38,671 bases of DNA from an uncultured Campylobacter sp. (lineage in GTDB: Bacteria > Campylobacterota > Campylobacteria > Campylobacterales > Campylobacteraceae): the NCBI RefSeq assembly GCF_938030785.1, contig NZ_CALHIK010000044.1, forward strand, positions 1 through 38,671. The letters run 5' to 3'. The notes below the pieces were generated by a model, which saw only the letters and a list, made by a program, of their open reading frames with translations, ran no database searches and was not told where the DNA came from. A program made the translations under genes and the position numbers. Shown piece by piece: positions 1 through 7,624 of this stretch (positions are counted from its first letter, which is position 1; each line of letters begins with the position of its first letter).

Positions 1-40
1 AATTTATATAAAAATTTATCTGGATTTTATGCCGATCAGC

Positions 41-46
41 TATAAT
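41..46 (+). promoter_or_regulatory. Probable sigma70 -10 box for the importer operon
   Basis: A perfect TATAAT lies about 50 bases before the ATG at 95. No clear -35 box is visible, which is usual for Campylobacter promoters. It leaves a leader of about 40 bases and supports the start at 95 over an upstream in-frame ATG at 29. Confidence 0.55.
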
Positions 47-94
47 TCCGCTATTCTAATCCCGCATATTTTGCGGAATTTTCAAGGAGAAAAA

Positions 95-1141
95 ATGCTT
101 AAACTTCACTCAATCCTTCTTGGTACAGTGCTTTGCGCTAGCCTGGCTTTTGCAGATCGCACGATTACCGATCAGCTCGGTCGCAAGGTCACGATCCCGG
201 ATCAAGTAAATCGTATCGTCGTGCTACACCACGAAGCGCTCAATGTCTTAAACGAAATCAACGCCCAAGATAAGGTCGTAGGCATCCTAAAAAGCTGGGA
301 GCAACGCCTAGGCAAAGAGTATAATCGTTTGGCACCGAGTTTTAAAAACCTACCTAATCCAGGCGATATCAAAGATGTCAATTACGAAGCTCTGCTTAGT
401 CTAAAGCCCGATGCGGTCGTAGTGGTCAACTACTTCCCTAAAGAATATATCGCTAAAATGGAGGAGTTGAAAATCCCGGTCGTAGGTATTTCATTTTTCA
501 GCTCTGCACAAGAGGAAAAAGCTAAGCTAAATCCGACCTTTAAAGATGAGCGCGATAGCTTCGCTGCTTACGATGAGGGCTTTTACGAGGGGGTTAAAAT
601 TCTAGGCGAACTAAGCAATCACGAAAAGGATGCCGCTGAATTAATAGATTTCGTTAAAAAATCGCAAGCTGATTTAAATGCCAAATTTAGTAATTTTATT
701 GTAGATAAAAGACCTAGAGTTTATATGGCAAATCCCGATCTTACGACCTACGGTAGCGGCAAATATACTGGCGTAATGTTAGCAAGAGCGGGTGCGACGA
801 ACGTCGCCGCTGCAGATATAAAGGGCTATAAGCAGGTTTCGCCGGAGCAAATTTTAGCATGGAATCCGCAGATTATCTTAGTGCAAAACCGCTATCCTCA
901 AGTACCTGCCGAACTTAAGGCAAACCCTGCGCTAAAAGGTCTTAGCGCCGTGAAAGAGGATAGAATTTATCTAATGCCCGAATTCGTTAAAGCATGGGGT
1001 CATCCGACTGCCGAAGCAATGGCGCTTGGCGAGGAATGGCTTGCGATGAAACTTTATCCGCAAAATTTTAAGGACGCAAACTTTGATAAAAAAGTAGAGG
1101 AATTCTACGAGAAATTTTACCGCGTCAAATATCAAAAATAA
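95..1141 (+). CDS. Periplasmic substrate-binding protein of a FecB/BtuF-type ABC importer
   Basis: This 348-residue protein should capture an iron-siderophore, heme, cobalamin or similar metal complex in the periplasm and deliver it to the permease encoded next. The start at 95 is chosen because it follows AAGGAG and opens a clean signal peptide (hydrophobic residues 5-19, likely cleavage after LAFA). An ATG at 29 would add 22 residues lacking signal character. The mature part begins with the DQLGRKVTIP stretch typical of the helical-backbone metal-receptor family, followed by VNRIVVLHH and LKPDAVVVV, both family landmarks. Its stop shares one base with the ATG of the permease gene (TAATG), so the three genes at 95-2869 form one operon. 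The substrate cannot be read from sequence, and I see no riboswitch upstream. Confidence 0.85.
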   Translation: MLKLHSILLGTVLCASLAFADRTITDQLGRKVTIPDQVNRIVVLHHEALNVLNEINAQDKVVGILKSWEQRLGKEYNRLAPSFKNLPNPGDIKDVNYEALLSLKPDAVVVVNYFPKEYIAKMEELKIPVVGISFFSSAQEEKAKLNPTFKDERDSFAAYDEGFYEGVKILGELSNHEKDAAELIDFVKKSQADLNAKFSNFIVDKRPRVYMANPDLTTYGSGKYTGVMLARAGATNVAAADIKGYKQVSPEQILAWNPQIILVQNRYPQVPAELKANPALKGLSAVKEDRIYLMPEFVKAWGHPTAEAMALGEEWLAMKLYPQNFKDANFDKKVEEFYEKFYRVKYQK

Positions 1142-2121
1142 TGCTAAACGTAATCCTGCTTCTTTTTTGGGTAGTGCTGGCGCTAATCTCGCTCGCTAGT
1201 GGGCAGTTTCATATACCGTTAGAAGAAATTTTTAAAATTCTCTTTAGCGGAGGCGGCGATGAAGCCGCCAAAAGTGTGATGATGGATGTTAGAATTCCGC
1301 GCATTCTACTCTCCAGCCTTTGCGGTGGAGCGCTTGCTATCGCGGGTTTGAGCTTGCAGGCGGTATTTAAAAACCCGCTCGTTGGTCCGCACATCGTAGG
1401 CGTTAGCACCGCAGCGGCATTCGGCGGCGCGCTTTGTATCTTGCTAGGATTGAGCGGCTTATGGCTTGCGGGTTTTGCATTTTGCTTCGGGCTTGCGGCG
1501 CTATTTTTGCTCTATCTTTTGGCAAAATTCGTAGCACGCGCTGATATTTTCTCACTCATTTTAGCAGGTATAGTCATTAACGGCGTATTTGCCGCACTTA
1601 CGAGCTTGGTGCAGTATCTGGCAGACGATGAGGAAGTGCTGCCTAATATCGTCTTTTGGCTACTAGGAAGCTTCGTAAGCGCAGGATACGATAAAGTAAT
1701 TTTGATGTGCGCGATCGCCCTGCCCGCTTCTGCAGTCTTAATCGCGCTGAGATGGCGGTTTAATCTACTCAGCCTAAATGATGATGATTTGCGCGTGCTA
1801 GGCGTGGATGTTAAGTTTCTGCGCTGCACGATCCTAGCGCTTTGCACCGCTCTGATCGCCGTACAAGTTAGCGTCAGCGGAAATATCGGCTGGGTAGGTC
1901 TTGTAGTGCCGCACGCCACCAGGCTCATCGCGGGCAGCGACCACGTGAAGCTAATGCCTGCTTGCTTCATTGCAGGAGCGATCTTTATGCTGGCAATCGA
2001 CGATCTATCTCGCTCGCTAAGTAGCGCCGAAATTCCTTTAGGAATTCTATCCGCTCTCATCGGAAGCCCGATCTTTGCCCTACTTCTAAAAAGGAGTGCC
2101 AAAAATGCAAAATCTAATTGA
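1141..2121 (+). CDS. FecCD-family ABC importer permease
   Basis: An integral inner-membrane protein of 326 residues, the normal size for the FecCD/BtuC family, with about nine to ten hydrophobic segments. Family motifs are clear: GGALAIAGLSLQAVFKNPLV near residues 61-80, GNIGWVGLVVPHATRLIAGS in the C-terminal half (the region that contacts the ATPase), and EIPLGILSALIGSPIF near the end. It overlaps the binding-protein gene by one base and the ATPase gene by 17 bases, so the three are almost certainly co-transcribed and translationally coupled. It would form the homodimeric channel of the importer. The substrate (siderophore, heme or corrinoid) stays open. Confidence 0.9.
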   Translation: MLNVILLLFWVVLALISLASGQFHIPLEEIFKILFSGGGDEAAKSVMMDVRIPRILLSSLCGGALAIAGLSLQAVFKNPLVGPHIVGVSTAAAFGGALCILLGLSGLWLAGFAFCFGLAALFLLYLLAKFVARADIFSLILAGIVINGVFAALTSLVQYLADDEEVLPNIVFWLLGSFVSAGYDKVILMCAIALPASAVLIALRWRFNLLSLNDDDLRVLGVDVKFLRCTILALCTALIAVQVSVSGNIGWVGLVVPHATRLIAGSDHVKLMPACFIAGAIFMLAIDDLSRSLSSAEIPLGILSALIGSPIFALLLKRSAKNAKSN

Positions 2122-2869
2122 GGTAAAAAATGCTGGCTTTTACTACGAGGCGGAAAAATTCTGCTTTCGCAACTTAAACTTCGAGCTTGCCAGCTCTCAA
2201 ACATTAGCGATTTTGGGCTTAAACGGGCAAGGCAAAAGTACGCTAATGTCGTGTATGATGGGGATTTTGCAGCCTAAAGAAGGCGAGATCGTGCGCAAGG
2301 CAAAATTTGCTTTCTTGCCTCAAAGCTTTAACGTCGCGTTTGATTACAGCGTGCTTGACATCGTACTGATGGGGCGAGTACGCGAGATCTCGCTCTTTTC
2401 AAAACCGGGCAAAAAGGATATTCAAATCTGCCTTGACGCTCTGGATACGCTAGGCGTCGCCCATCTGCAAAAGCGCAGCTTTAACGCCCTTAGCGGCGGG
2501 CAGAGGCAGCTCGTGCTCTTTGCTAGAGCCCTAGCTAGCGGCAGCGACGTGCTGTTTTTGGACGAGCCTGCCAGCGCGCTTGATATCAAAAATCAAGACC
2601 GCGTGCTAAGCCTCATCGCAAATCTACGCTCAAATAGCGATGCGAGCATAGTTTTTACCACCCATCAGCCTAACCACGCCCTCGCAGTCGCCGATCGCAC
2701 ACTAATCTTGCGAAATGATCTTAGCTACAACTACGGCGCAAGTAACGAAATTTTAACCGAAGCCGCGCTTAGCTCGCTCTACGGCGTACAGATCAAAACG
2801 GCGAAATTTGACATAGAGGGCGAGCAGATAAGCAGCATCACGCAAATTTTCAGCGCACAGGTGAAATAG
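2105..2869 (+). CDS. ABC importer ATPase, FecE/BtuD-like
   Basis: The 254-residue ATPase energises the importer. Residues 38-46 form Walker A (GLNGQGKST), Q73 the Q-loop, 129-135 the LSGGQRQ signature, 149-155 Walker B (VLFLDEP), and H187 the switch histidine, so all catalytic elements are present. I place the start at ATG 2105 because AAGGAG at 2091-2096 then has correct spacing; a GTG at 2096 overlaps that ribosome site. The start lies within the last codons of the permease gene. This is the last gene of the operon; a repeat-filled spacer of nearly 500 bases follows. Confidence 0.9.
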   Translation: MQNLIEVKNAGFYYEAEKFCFRNLNFELASSQTLAILGLNGQGKSTLMSCMMGILQPKEGEIVRKAKFAFLPQSFNVAFDYSVLDIVLMGRVREISLFSKPGKKDIQICLDALDTLGVAHLQKRSFNALSGGQRQLVLFARALASGSDVLFLDEPASALDIKNQDRVLSLIANLRSNSDASIVFTTHQPNHALAVADRTLILRNDLSYNYGASNEILTEAALSSLYGVQIKTAKFDIEGEQISSITQIFSAQVK

Positions 2870-3358
2870 TGCGAGTGGCGCGACAAAGCAACTCGTCAAT
2901 CGGCGTGGAATTTTAAATCGCGAGATTTTATCTTGAGTGGAATTTAAATCGCATAATTTTATCCTGAAATGCCGTCTTGAAATTCTGATTAAAATTTTAT
3001 ATCGAGGTTTTTGCCCTAGAATTCCAGTCTAAATTCCATAGCGGAATTTTACCGCGGAATTCCGAGCAGAAATCTCATAGCGGAATTTTCTGCGGCTTGT
3101 CGGTTTTCGAAGCGCGCAATGAAAGATACCGCGCTTGTGGTTTAAAATTTTTGTAATAGAATTCTGCCTGCAAATCCATAGGCTAAATTCCATTTTAAAA
3201 TTCCACGACGGAATTTTATTCTCGCTCCTGTATAATTCCGAAATTACGCAGTATGCGCCCAATCGCGACAAAATTTTGAAATTTTAAATTTAACTGTTTA
3301 ATTCCTGCTTTACATCGATTTATGTATACTTCTGGATAAATTTAAAAGGACTTAATAT
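2870..3358. repeat. Gene-free spacer with degenerate GGAATTTTA/GGAATTCCG repeats
   Basis: This 489-base spacer between the importer operon and the membrane-protein gene holds no convincing gene. It is made largely of degenerate repeats of about 20 bases with cores such as GGAATTTTACCG, GGAATTCCG and ATAGCGGAATTTT, often in inverted arrangement. The same word family recurs at 35931-36230. A frame open on the minus strand at 3029-3271 reads only repeat translation. A TATAAT at 3231-3236 and a TATACT at 3325-3330 are possible -10 boxes for the gene at 3359. Confidence 0.6.
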
Positions 3359-4012
3359 ATGCAAGACACCGTATCTCAGGTAAGAAAAGAGGGAATAATC
3401 AGCACCGGAATCGACCTGTTTTTATCGGCGGTACTCGCGGTTTTTAAGGTGATAGGCCTTGCTTCCGGCGGAATGTTCTTAATAGTCAGCGGAATTTTTA
3501 TCGCTCTTATCTGTTTCTCGGTGATTTATAGGCTAAGAGCGCTCCGCAAAATTTCAATGCTTAGCGGCATAAAAGCGGCGGCGCTTTACCGCAACTGCGT
3601 AATCATCGGCATCTGCTTCGTGGCGCTTTTATTATTTTATCCGGCAGGTTGTTACAGAGAAGTAACGATAAAAGAGATGATAGAAGAGACTATATGGAAT
3701 TTAGCAGCGCCCGCAGCCGCAATCTACATAATCGTAGCGTGGCTTCGCATAAATTTCTCTTTAGCGCGAGTAAGCGGCGTGAGCGCTTTTCGCACCTACG
3801 TGTGGCTCTGCGTGGGGTTTTTAGCACTAAATATACTGTGTGGCGCGGGGCCCTTCGGTTTGACTAACTCCAAGCCGCAAACTGACGATACGGTTGCGGC
3901 TTTAGTTATCACATCGTTGAAGGAATTTCTACCGTTTGCCGCCCTCATAATAACCGGTATCGTGCACCTGCTAGCCTGGAGCAAAATAGAAAATATAAGC
4001 GCAGAGGTTTAA
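3359..4012 (+). CDS. Multi-pass membrane protein of unknown function
   Basis: I do not recognise this 217-residue protein. Hydrophobic segments lie at about residues 18-36, 38-57, 79-95, 113-130, 145-163 and 186-206, so it is very likely an inner-membrane protein with five or six helices. Short basic loops follow the second helix (YRLRALRK, residues 57-64), which suggests positive-inside topology there. AAAAGGA stands about nine bases before the ATG. It is a single gene, convergent with the permease gene ending at 4153. No catalytic motif is visible. DUF-type membrane families with similar layouts exist, but I cannot assign one. Confidence 0.7.
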   Translation: MQDTVSQVRKEGIISTGIDLFLSAVLAVFKVIGLASGGMFLIVSGIFIALICFSVIYRLRALRKISMLSGIKAAALYRNCVIIGICFVALLLFYPAGCYREVTIKEMIEETIWNLAAPAAAIYIIVAWLRINFSLARVSGVSAFRTYVWLCVGFLALNILCGAGPFGLTNSKPQTDDTVAALVITSLKEFLPFAALIITGIVHLLAWSKIENISAEV

Positions 4013-4097
4013 ATTTTAAATTTCGTAAACCTCTCGTCGCTATGAAATTTTAAAATTCCTCAAGTAGATTTAAAATTTAAAACCCACCGCGCCTTTC

Positions 4098-4111
4098 AAA
4101 TTTTAAAATTT
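4098..4111. repeat. AAATTTTAAAATTT palindrome between convergent genes
   Basis: A perfect 14-base palindrome in the 140-base spacer between two convergent stop codons. Near-perfect copies sit at about 4013-4025 and 4046-4058. Other perfect copies in the window start at 5385, 5775, 5892, 5985, 9037, 10530, 12163, 25109, 37847 and 38618. Confidence 0.8.
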
Positions 4112-4152
4112 TGCGCACCGTGTATTTTGCGCTGCGCACGACCACCATAATT

Positions 4153-5244
4153 TTAGTCCAGCTTATTTCTAAAAAGCGACGCCGCAAAGCTCAACGTGCC
4201 GATCCCGATCAGCAGCAGCGGCACGATGAGATGCCACAGCTCGCCCAGGCTCGCACCCTCCAGATAGATCCGCCACATGCAGTTGTTAGCATAATACATC
4301 GGATCTAGGTGCGCGATGTAGTAAAACCACCGCGGCATCGCGTCCGCAGGCGTTATCAGCCCGCTTATCATAATGCACGGCAGCAGGAACAAAAACGAGC
4401 TCACGACCGATTGCAGCGAGGTTTTGCAGACGGTCGAGATCACGAGCCCGATGCCTACGTTGCAGGCGCTAAAGATCGCGATGATCGCAAAAAGATCCGC
4501 AAAGCGCCCTCGAAACGGAATTTCGAAGTAAAACACGCAGATCAAAAACAGCGCGAGCCCCTGCGCGATCGCGATCAGCACGGGCGGCACGGCTTTGCCG
4601 ATCAGCATCTCAAGCGGGTTCGCGGGCGTCATCAGCATCATATCGAAGCTCCCCTCCTCGCGCTCGCGGGAGACGCTAAACGCCGATAGCATCAGCACCT
4701 GAATCATCGAAAGCCCCAAAATCATCCCCGTCATTATCGTGTAGCGCGTGATCGTGTTTTCGTTAAAAACATAGCGCGGATTTATACTGATTAAATTGAC
4801 AAAATGCTGCGCGTTGTATTCCCCCGCTATGGCCTGCACGAAGCCGATGACGGTGTTTGCCAAGGTCGTATTGCGCGAATCCGCGATGATCAAAAGCTCG
4901 TGCGTATCCTTAAAATCGCTGCCGAAATAGATCCCGATGATCGCCTCGCCCTCGCTTACCGCGCGGCGCAGGCAGGTTAGGTCTTTGCAGCCGAGATCTG
5001 TTTTAAACATCGGCGTAGCGGCGATCTGCTGTACCAGCGCGGTGGACGTCGCATCGCGGGCGTCGTCCAAAATCGCGTAGCGCACCTGCTCGGGGGTGAA
5101 ATTCGCGCCGTAGCCGAATATGATCGCCTGCACCAGCACCGGCACGATCAGCACCATACGCGTGCCCTTGTCGCGAAACATCGCCAAAAATTCCTTTTTT
5201 ATCAGCGCGCGAATTCTAAGCAGGGATTTTCGCAGAGCATTCAT
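4153..5244 (-). CDS. ABC-2 type drug-export permease, YbhR-like (permease 2)
   Basis: This 363-residue protein is one half of the membrane channel of an export pump. It has the standard ABC-2 layout: a cytoplasmic N-terminus (RIRALIKKEFLAMFRDKGTR), a first helix near residues 30-46, a periplasmic domain to about 170, then five helices from about residue 172, with the landmark SREREEGSFDMMLMTPANPLEMLIGKA around residues 192-218 and a last helix near 335-355. The start is firm: AAGGAG stands upstream and the ATG overlaps the TGA of the spacer frame 5241-6044 as ATGA. It is the last gene of the operon that runs from 11942. By analogy to E. coli YbhFSR it would pair with permease 1 and the double ATPase; the substrate is unknown. 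Confidence 0.88.
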   Translation of the reverse strand: MNALRKSLLRIRALIKKEFLAMFRDKGTRMVLIVPVLVQAIIFGYGANFTPEQVRYAILDDARDATSTALVQQIAATPMFKTDLGCKDLTCLRRAVSEGEAIIGIYFGSDFKDTHELLIIADSRNTTLANTVIGFVQAIAGEYNAQHFVNLISINPRYVFNENTITRYTIMTGMILGLSMIQVLMLSAFSVSREREEGSFDMMLMTPANPLEMLIGKAVPPVLIAIAQGLALFLICVFYFEIPFRGRFADLFAIIAIFSACNVGIGLVISTVCKTSLQSVVSSFLFLLPCIMISGLITPADAMPRWFYYIAHLDPMYYANNCMWRIYLEGASLGELWHLIVPLLLIGIGTLSFAASLFRNKLD

Positions 5245-6044
5245 CGCGCACTCCTTTCAAATTTAGCGGCGCCTTTAAATTTAACGCCATTTTCAAATTT
5301 AAAGGCGCTGGCGTGCGGAGTGAAATTTGAAATAAAATTTAAAAGCGGAATGGGCGCGGGTTTAAATTTATGCGGCGCGAGCGTAAATTTTAAAATTTCA
5401 AACCGATTACTCAGCTTGGGCGTAAAATTTAAAATTTCAGATCTATCGCGCGGCACCTCGCGCGTAAATTTTAAAAGCTCAAGTTTAAATTTACGCGGCA
5501 GCAAGGAGATGAAATTTAAAAGCGCGTTTGTGAGGCTAAATTTGCTAAAATTTTCCACGCGCCCTACTTCGTAGCCGTGTCGTGCAGCTGCGCCATAAAG
5601 TCGCACTATGCGGCACTGCGCGGAATCCAAACTGCTCACATGATTAGACTTAACCGCATGTCGTTTTTCTATCGCGTCGTGCGCATGCTGCGAAGTAAGC
5701 CGCGCCGCGCGCCCTGCTTCGGCACTATCTACGCGCGACAAAGCGCGGCGCAGAGCGCGAAGCGGCGCGCAAATAAATTTTAAAATTTTAAATCTATTCC
5801 GCGATATGAAATTTTGCGCTGTGTCCGCAAGACGCGCTGAAGCAAGCGTAAATTTTAAAATTCCAAACCGATTGCGCAGCGGTTCGGGTGTAAATTTTAA
5901 AATTTCAAATCCATTGTGCGACGCTGGCGTAAAATTTAAAAACTCTGTCGTCGCTGTTCGCAAGCTAAAGCGTTTCGCGCCGAGAAATTTTAAAATTTCA
6001 TATCCACATTCTGTTTGCTTACGCGAAAATTCTAAAAATTTCAT
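5241..6044 (-). CDS. Repeat-built spacer ORF between two permease genes (candidate, perhaps translated only for coupling)
   Basis: This 267-codon frame fills the whole spacer between permease 1 and permease 2. Its ATG overlaps the permease 1 stop (ATGA at 6041-6044) and its TGA overlaps the permease 2 start (ATGA at 5241-5244). The product has no recognisable domain. It is basic and built from degenerate units reading (R/G)(F/Y)EILKFT followed by roughly ten variable residues, encoded by AAATTTTAAAATTT-cored DNA. Repeat spacings are 39, 42 and 54 bases, all multiples of three. The last residues (ERSAR) mimic the permease 1 C-terminus (KRGAR). Parts of the other strand are open too, so composition helps. 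It may be translated only so that ribosomes reach permease 2; a functional protein is not shown. Confidence 0.35.
   Translation of the reverse strand: MKFLEFSRKQTECGYEILKFLGAKRFSLRTATTEFLNFTPASHNGFEILKFTPEPLRNRFGILKFTLASARLADTAQNFISRNRFKILKFICAPLRALRRALSRVDSAEAGRAARLTSQHAHDAIEKRHAVKSNHVSSLDSAQCRIVRLYGAAARHGYEVGRVENFSKFSLTNALLNFISLLPRKFKLELLKFTREVPRDRSEILNFTPKLSNRFEILKFTLAPHKFKPAPIPLLNFISNFTPHASAFKFENGVKFKGAAKFERSAR
5381..5502. repeat. Tandem 39-42 bp repeat units, copy group 1
   Basis: Three consecutive units begin with CGTAAA at 5382, 5421 and 5463, so the spacing is 39 then 42 bases. Each carries an AAATTTTAAAATTT-like core followed by a variable GC-rich tail. Confidence 0.7.
5846..6040. 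repeat. Tandem 39-54 bp repeat units, copy group 2
   Basis: Units of the same family as at 5381-5502 begin at 5846, 5888, 5927 and about 5982, with spacings of 42, 39 and 54 or 55 bases depending on alignment of the last unit. The first closely matches the unit at 5381 (shared TTTTAAAATTYCAAACCGATT). Perfect 14-base palindromes lie at 5892-5905 and 5985-5998. Confidence 0.7.
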
Positions 6045-7624
6045 CGTGCGCCCCTTTTTACGCTAAGCACGCACAAGCTGAAAAACAAAACCGCTCCGAG
6101 CGCCTGAATGGCGAGGTTTACCCACAGCGTCGCGCTCTGTCCGCCCGAGAGGAAGCAGATGCGAAAGGACTCGACCGCGTATGTGGGCGGCAGCAGGTGC
6201 CCGATGAAGTTGACCGCCGCGGGCAGTCCGCGCAGATCAAATATCATGCCGCTAAGCAGCGTCACGGGCAGGTAGCCGATGACGATGGCGTATTCCTGCG
6301 CTAGGAATTGATTTTTGCAGATCGCCGAGATCAGCATGCCTAGGCAGGTCATCTCCAGCACGAAGACGCAAAGCGTCGCCAGCAGCATCGCCACGCTGCC
6401 GCGGATCGGGATGCCCAAAAGCGTCTGCCCGTAAACGAGTGTCATCGCGCCGCCTAAAAGCGCCAGGAAATAATACGCGCCGACCTTGGCAGTGACGATC
6501 TCAAGCGCGCTTGCGTTGGAGTTGTAAAGCGAGGCGATCGTGCCGCGATCCCATTCGCGCGAGATCACGACCGCGACCATAAATAGGCAGATGAGCCCCA
6601 AAATCCCCACGTACTCGGCAGATACGAGATACCACGTCGATTCGTTGGCTTCGTTGAACCAGCTGCGATAATTCACGCTGAGCGGCTTTGCGGCGGCGTT
6701 TAAATTTGCATTTAAAAAGCCGTAATCTTGCGCCAAAACCTGCTCGATTACTCCTGCTACGTAAACGTAACTAAGAAGTGCTAGCTGCGACTGAGTGGCG
6801 TTTTGGATAAGGAAAATTTCGGCGCCGTCTTTATTCGAGCCGCCCGCGCTACCGCCTGCACCGCTTGAGCTGTCGCCGTTATTTACAGCGCCGCCCTCTC
6901 TGCCAGTGCCGTTAGCGTAAGGGCTTACATTGACGCCGCCGCTCGTATTTTGGAGATCGTCCGCTCCGCCCATGAGGCCTGTATTCGTATCGCCTGCGCC
7001 GCCTATTAAATTTACGCTGCCTTGATTTGCGCCTATGTCGCCTGAATTTACTCCGTTGCCGCCCGTTTCCGAGCCGTTGCCGTATAAACCCTCGCCGCTT
7101 GCGCCGGTGCCGCCCGCAGAGGTGTTTATGCCGCTCTCCGTACTAGCGCCCGCGCTGTCGTCCTCAAGCGGACGGACATTTTCGACGCTGCTCACGTTTT
7201 GGATATCGCTTGTGCTGCCCGCGAAAGAGCTTTCATCACTAGAAAGGTTTAAATTTACGCCGCCGCCCGCGCCGCCGAGTCCGCCCAAAGTGCTTTGAAA
7301 TTTCGCCGCAAAGCGCGGATCAAAATACAAAATGCTCTCGATCTCATGCGCCTTAAAATCCCTCCTCGCGCTCTCTAGATCCGTGTAGACGCGGGTTTGT
7401 AGGTATTTTGAGCCCAAAAACCCGCCGAGCAGATCCCGCTCGATTTTGGAGCTCAGATCGCTTACGAAGCCCACTTTGACGGGCTTTATGTCCATTCGCA
7501 TCGCATATCCGTAGATCACGACCAAAATTAGCGGCATCAAAAACGCGATCACGAGCGCCGATCGGTCCTTTGCGATCTGCGCGAACTCCTTTTTTACGAG
7601 GATTTTTAAAAAGGTAAAGTTCAT
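6041..7624 (-). CDS. ABC-2 type drug-export permease, YbhS-like, with a large Gly/Ser/Asn-rich insertion (permease 1)
   Basis: This 527-residue permease is the partner of the one at 4153-5244. The N-terminus (ILVKKEFAQIAKDRSALVIAFLMPLILVVIYGYA) is the usual cytoplasmic helix plus first membrane helix. A periplasmic region follows, then membrane helices from about residue 335 with the landmark SREWDRGTIASLYNSNASALEIVTAKVGAYY. Residues about 112-268 are a low-complexity stretch rich in Gly, Ser and Asn inside the periplasmic domain. Removing it leaves about 370 residues, the ordinary family length. I start at ATG 7624, which forms ATGA with the preceding spacer frame, instead of a GTG at 7657 lacking a ribosome site. 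It lies downstream of the ATPase gene in the same operon. Confidence 0.87.
   Translation of the reverse strand: MNFTFLKILVKKEFAQIAKDRSALVIAFLMPLILVVIYGYAMRMDIKPVKVGFVSDLSSKIERDLLGGFLGSKYLQTRVYTDLESARRDFKAHEIESILYFDPRFAAKFQSTLGGLGGAGGGVNLNLSSDESSFAGSTSDIQNVSSVENVRPLEDDSAGASTESGINTSAGGTGASGEGLYGNGSETGGNGVNSGDIGANQGSVNLIGGAGDTNTGLMGGADDLQNTSGGVNVSPYANGTGREGGAVNNGDSSSGAGGSAGGSNKDGAEIFLIQNATQSQLALLSYVYVAGVIEQVLAQDYGFLNANLNAAAKPLSVNYRSWFNEANESTWYLVSAEYVGILGLICLFMVAVVISREWDRGTIASLYNSNASALEIVTAKVGAYYFLALLGGAMTLVYGQTLLGIPIRGSVAMLLATLCVFVLEMTCLGMLISAICKNQFLAQEYAIVIGYLPVTLLSGMIFDLRGLPAAVNFIGHLLPPTYAVESFRICFLSGGQSATLWVNLAIQALGAVLFFSLCVLSVKRGAR
6822..7292 (-). repeat. Coding segment for the Gly/Ser/Asn-rich insertion in permease 1
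   Basis: About 470 bases of simple-sequence coding DNA within the permease gene, encoding residues near 112-268 such as GGVNLNLSS, GNGSETGGNG and SSGAGGSAGG. GTAAATTTA words occur in it, related to those in the neighbouring spacers. Copy number probably varies among strains; that is inference. Confidence 0.6.

Noticed and set aside
29..94. Upstream extension of the binding protein to an ATG at 29
   Set aside because: It would place the TATAAT at 41-46 inside the coding region and hide a clean signal peptide that begins at 95 after AAGGAG.
3029..3271. 80-codon minus-strand frame upstream of the 3359 gene
   Set aside because: It is a translation of GGAATTTTA repeats, has no ribosome site, and reads against the promoter of the adjacent gene.
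5320..6066. Plus-strand frames within the permease 1-permease 2 spacer
   Set aside because: Three separate short frames, open because the repeats read NFKI in that phase. They lack coupling, ribosome sites and continuity, unlike the minus-strand frame.
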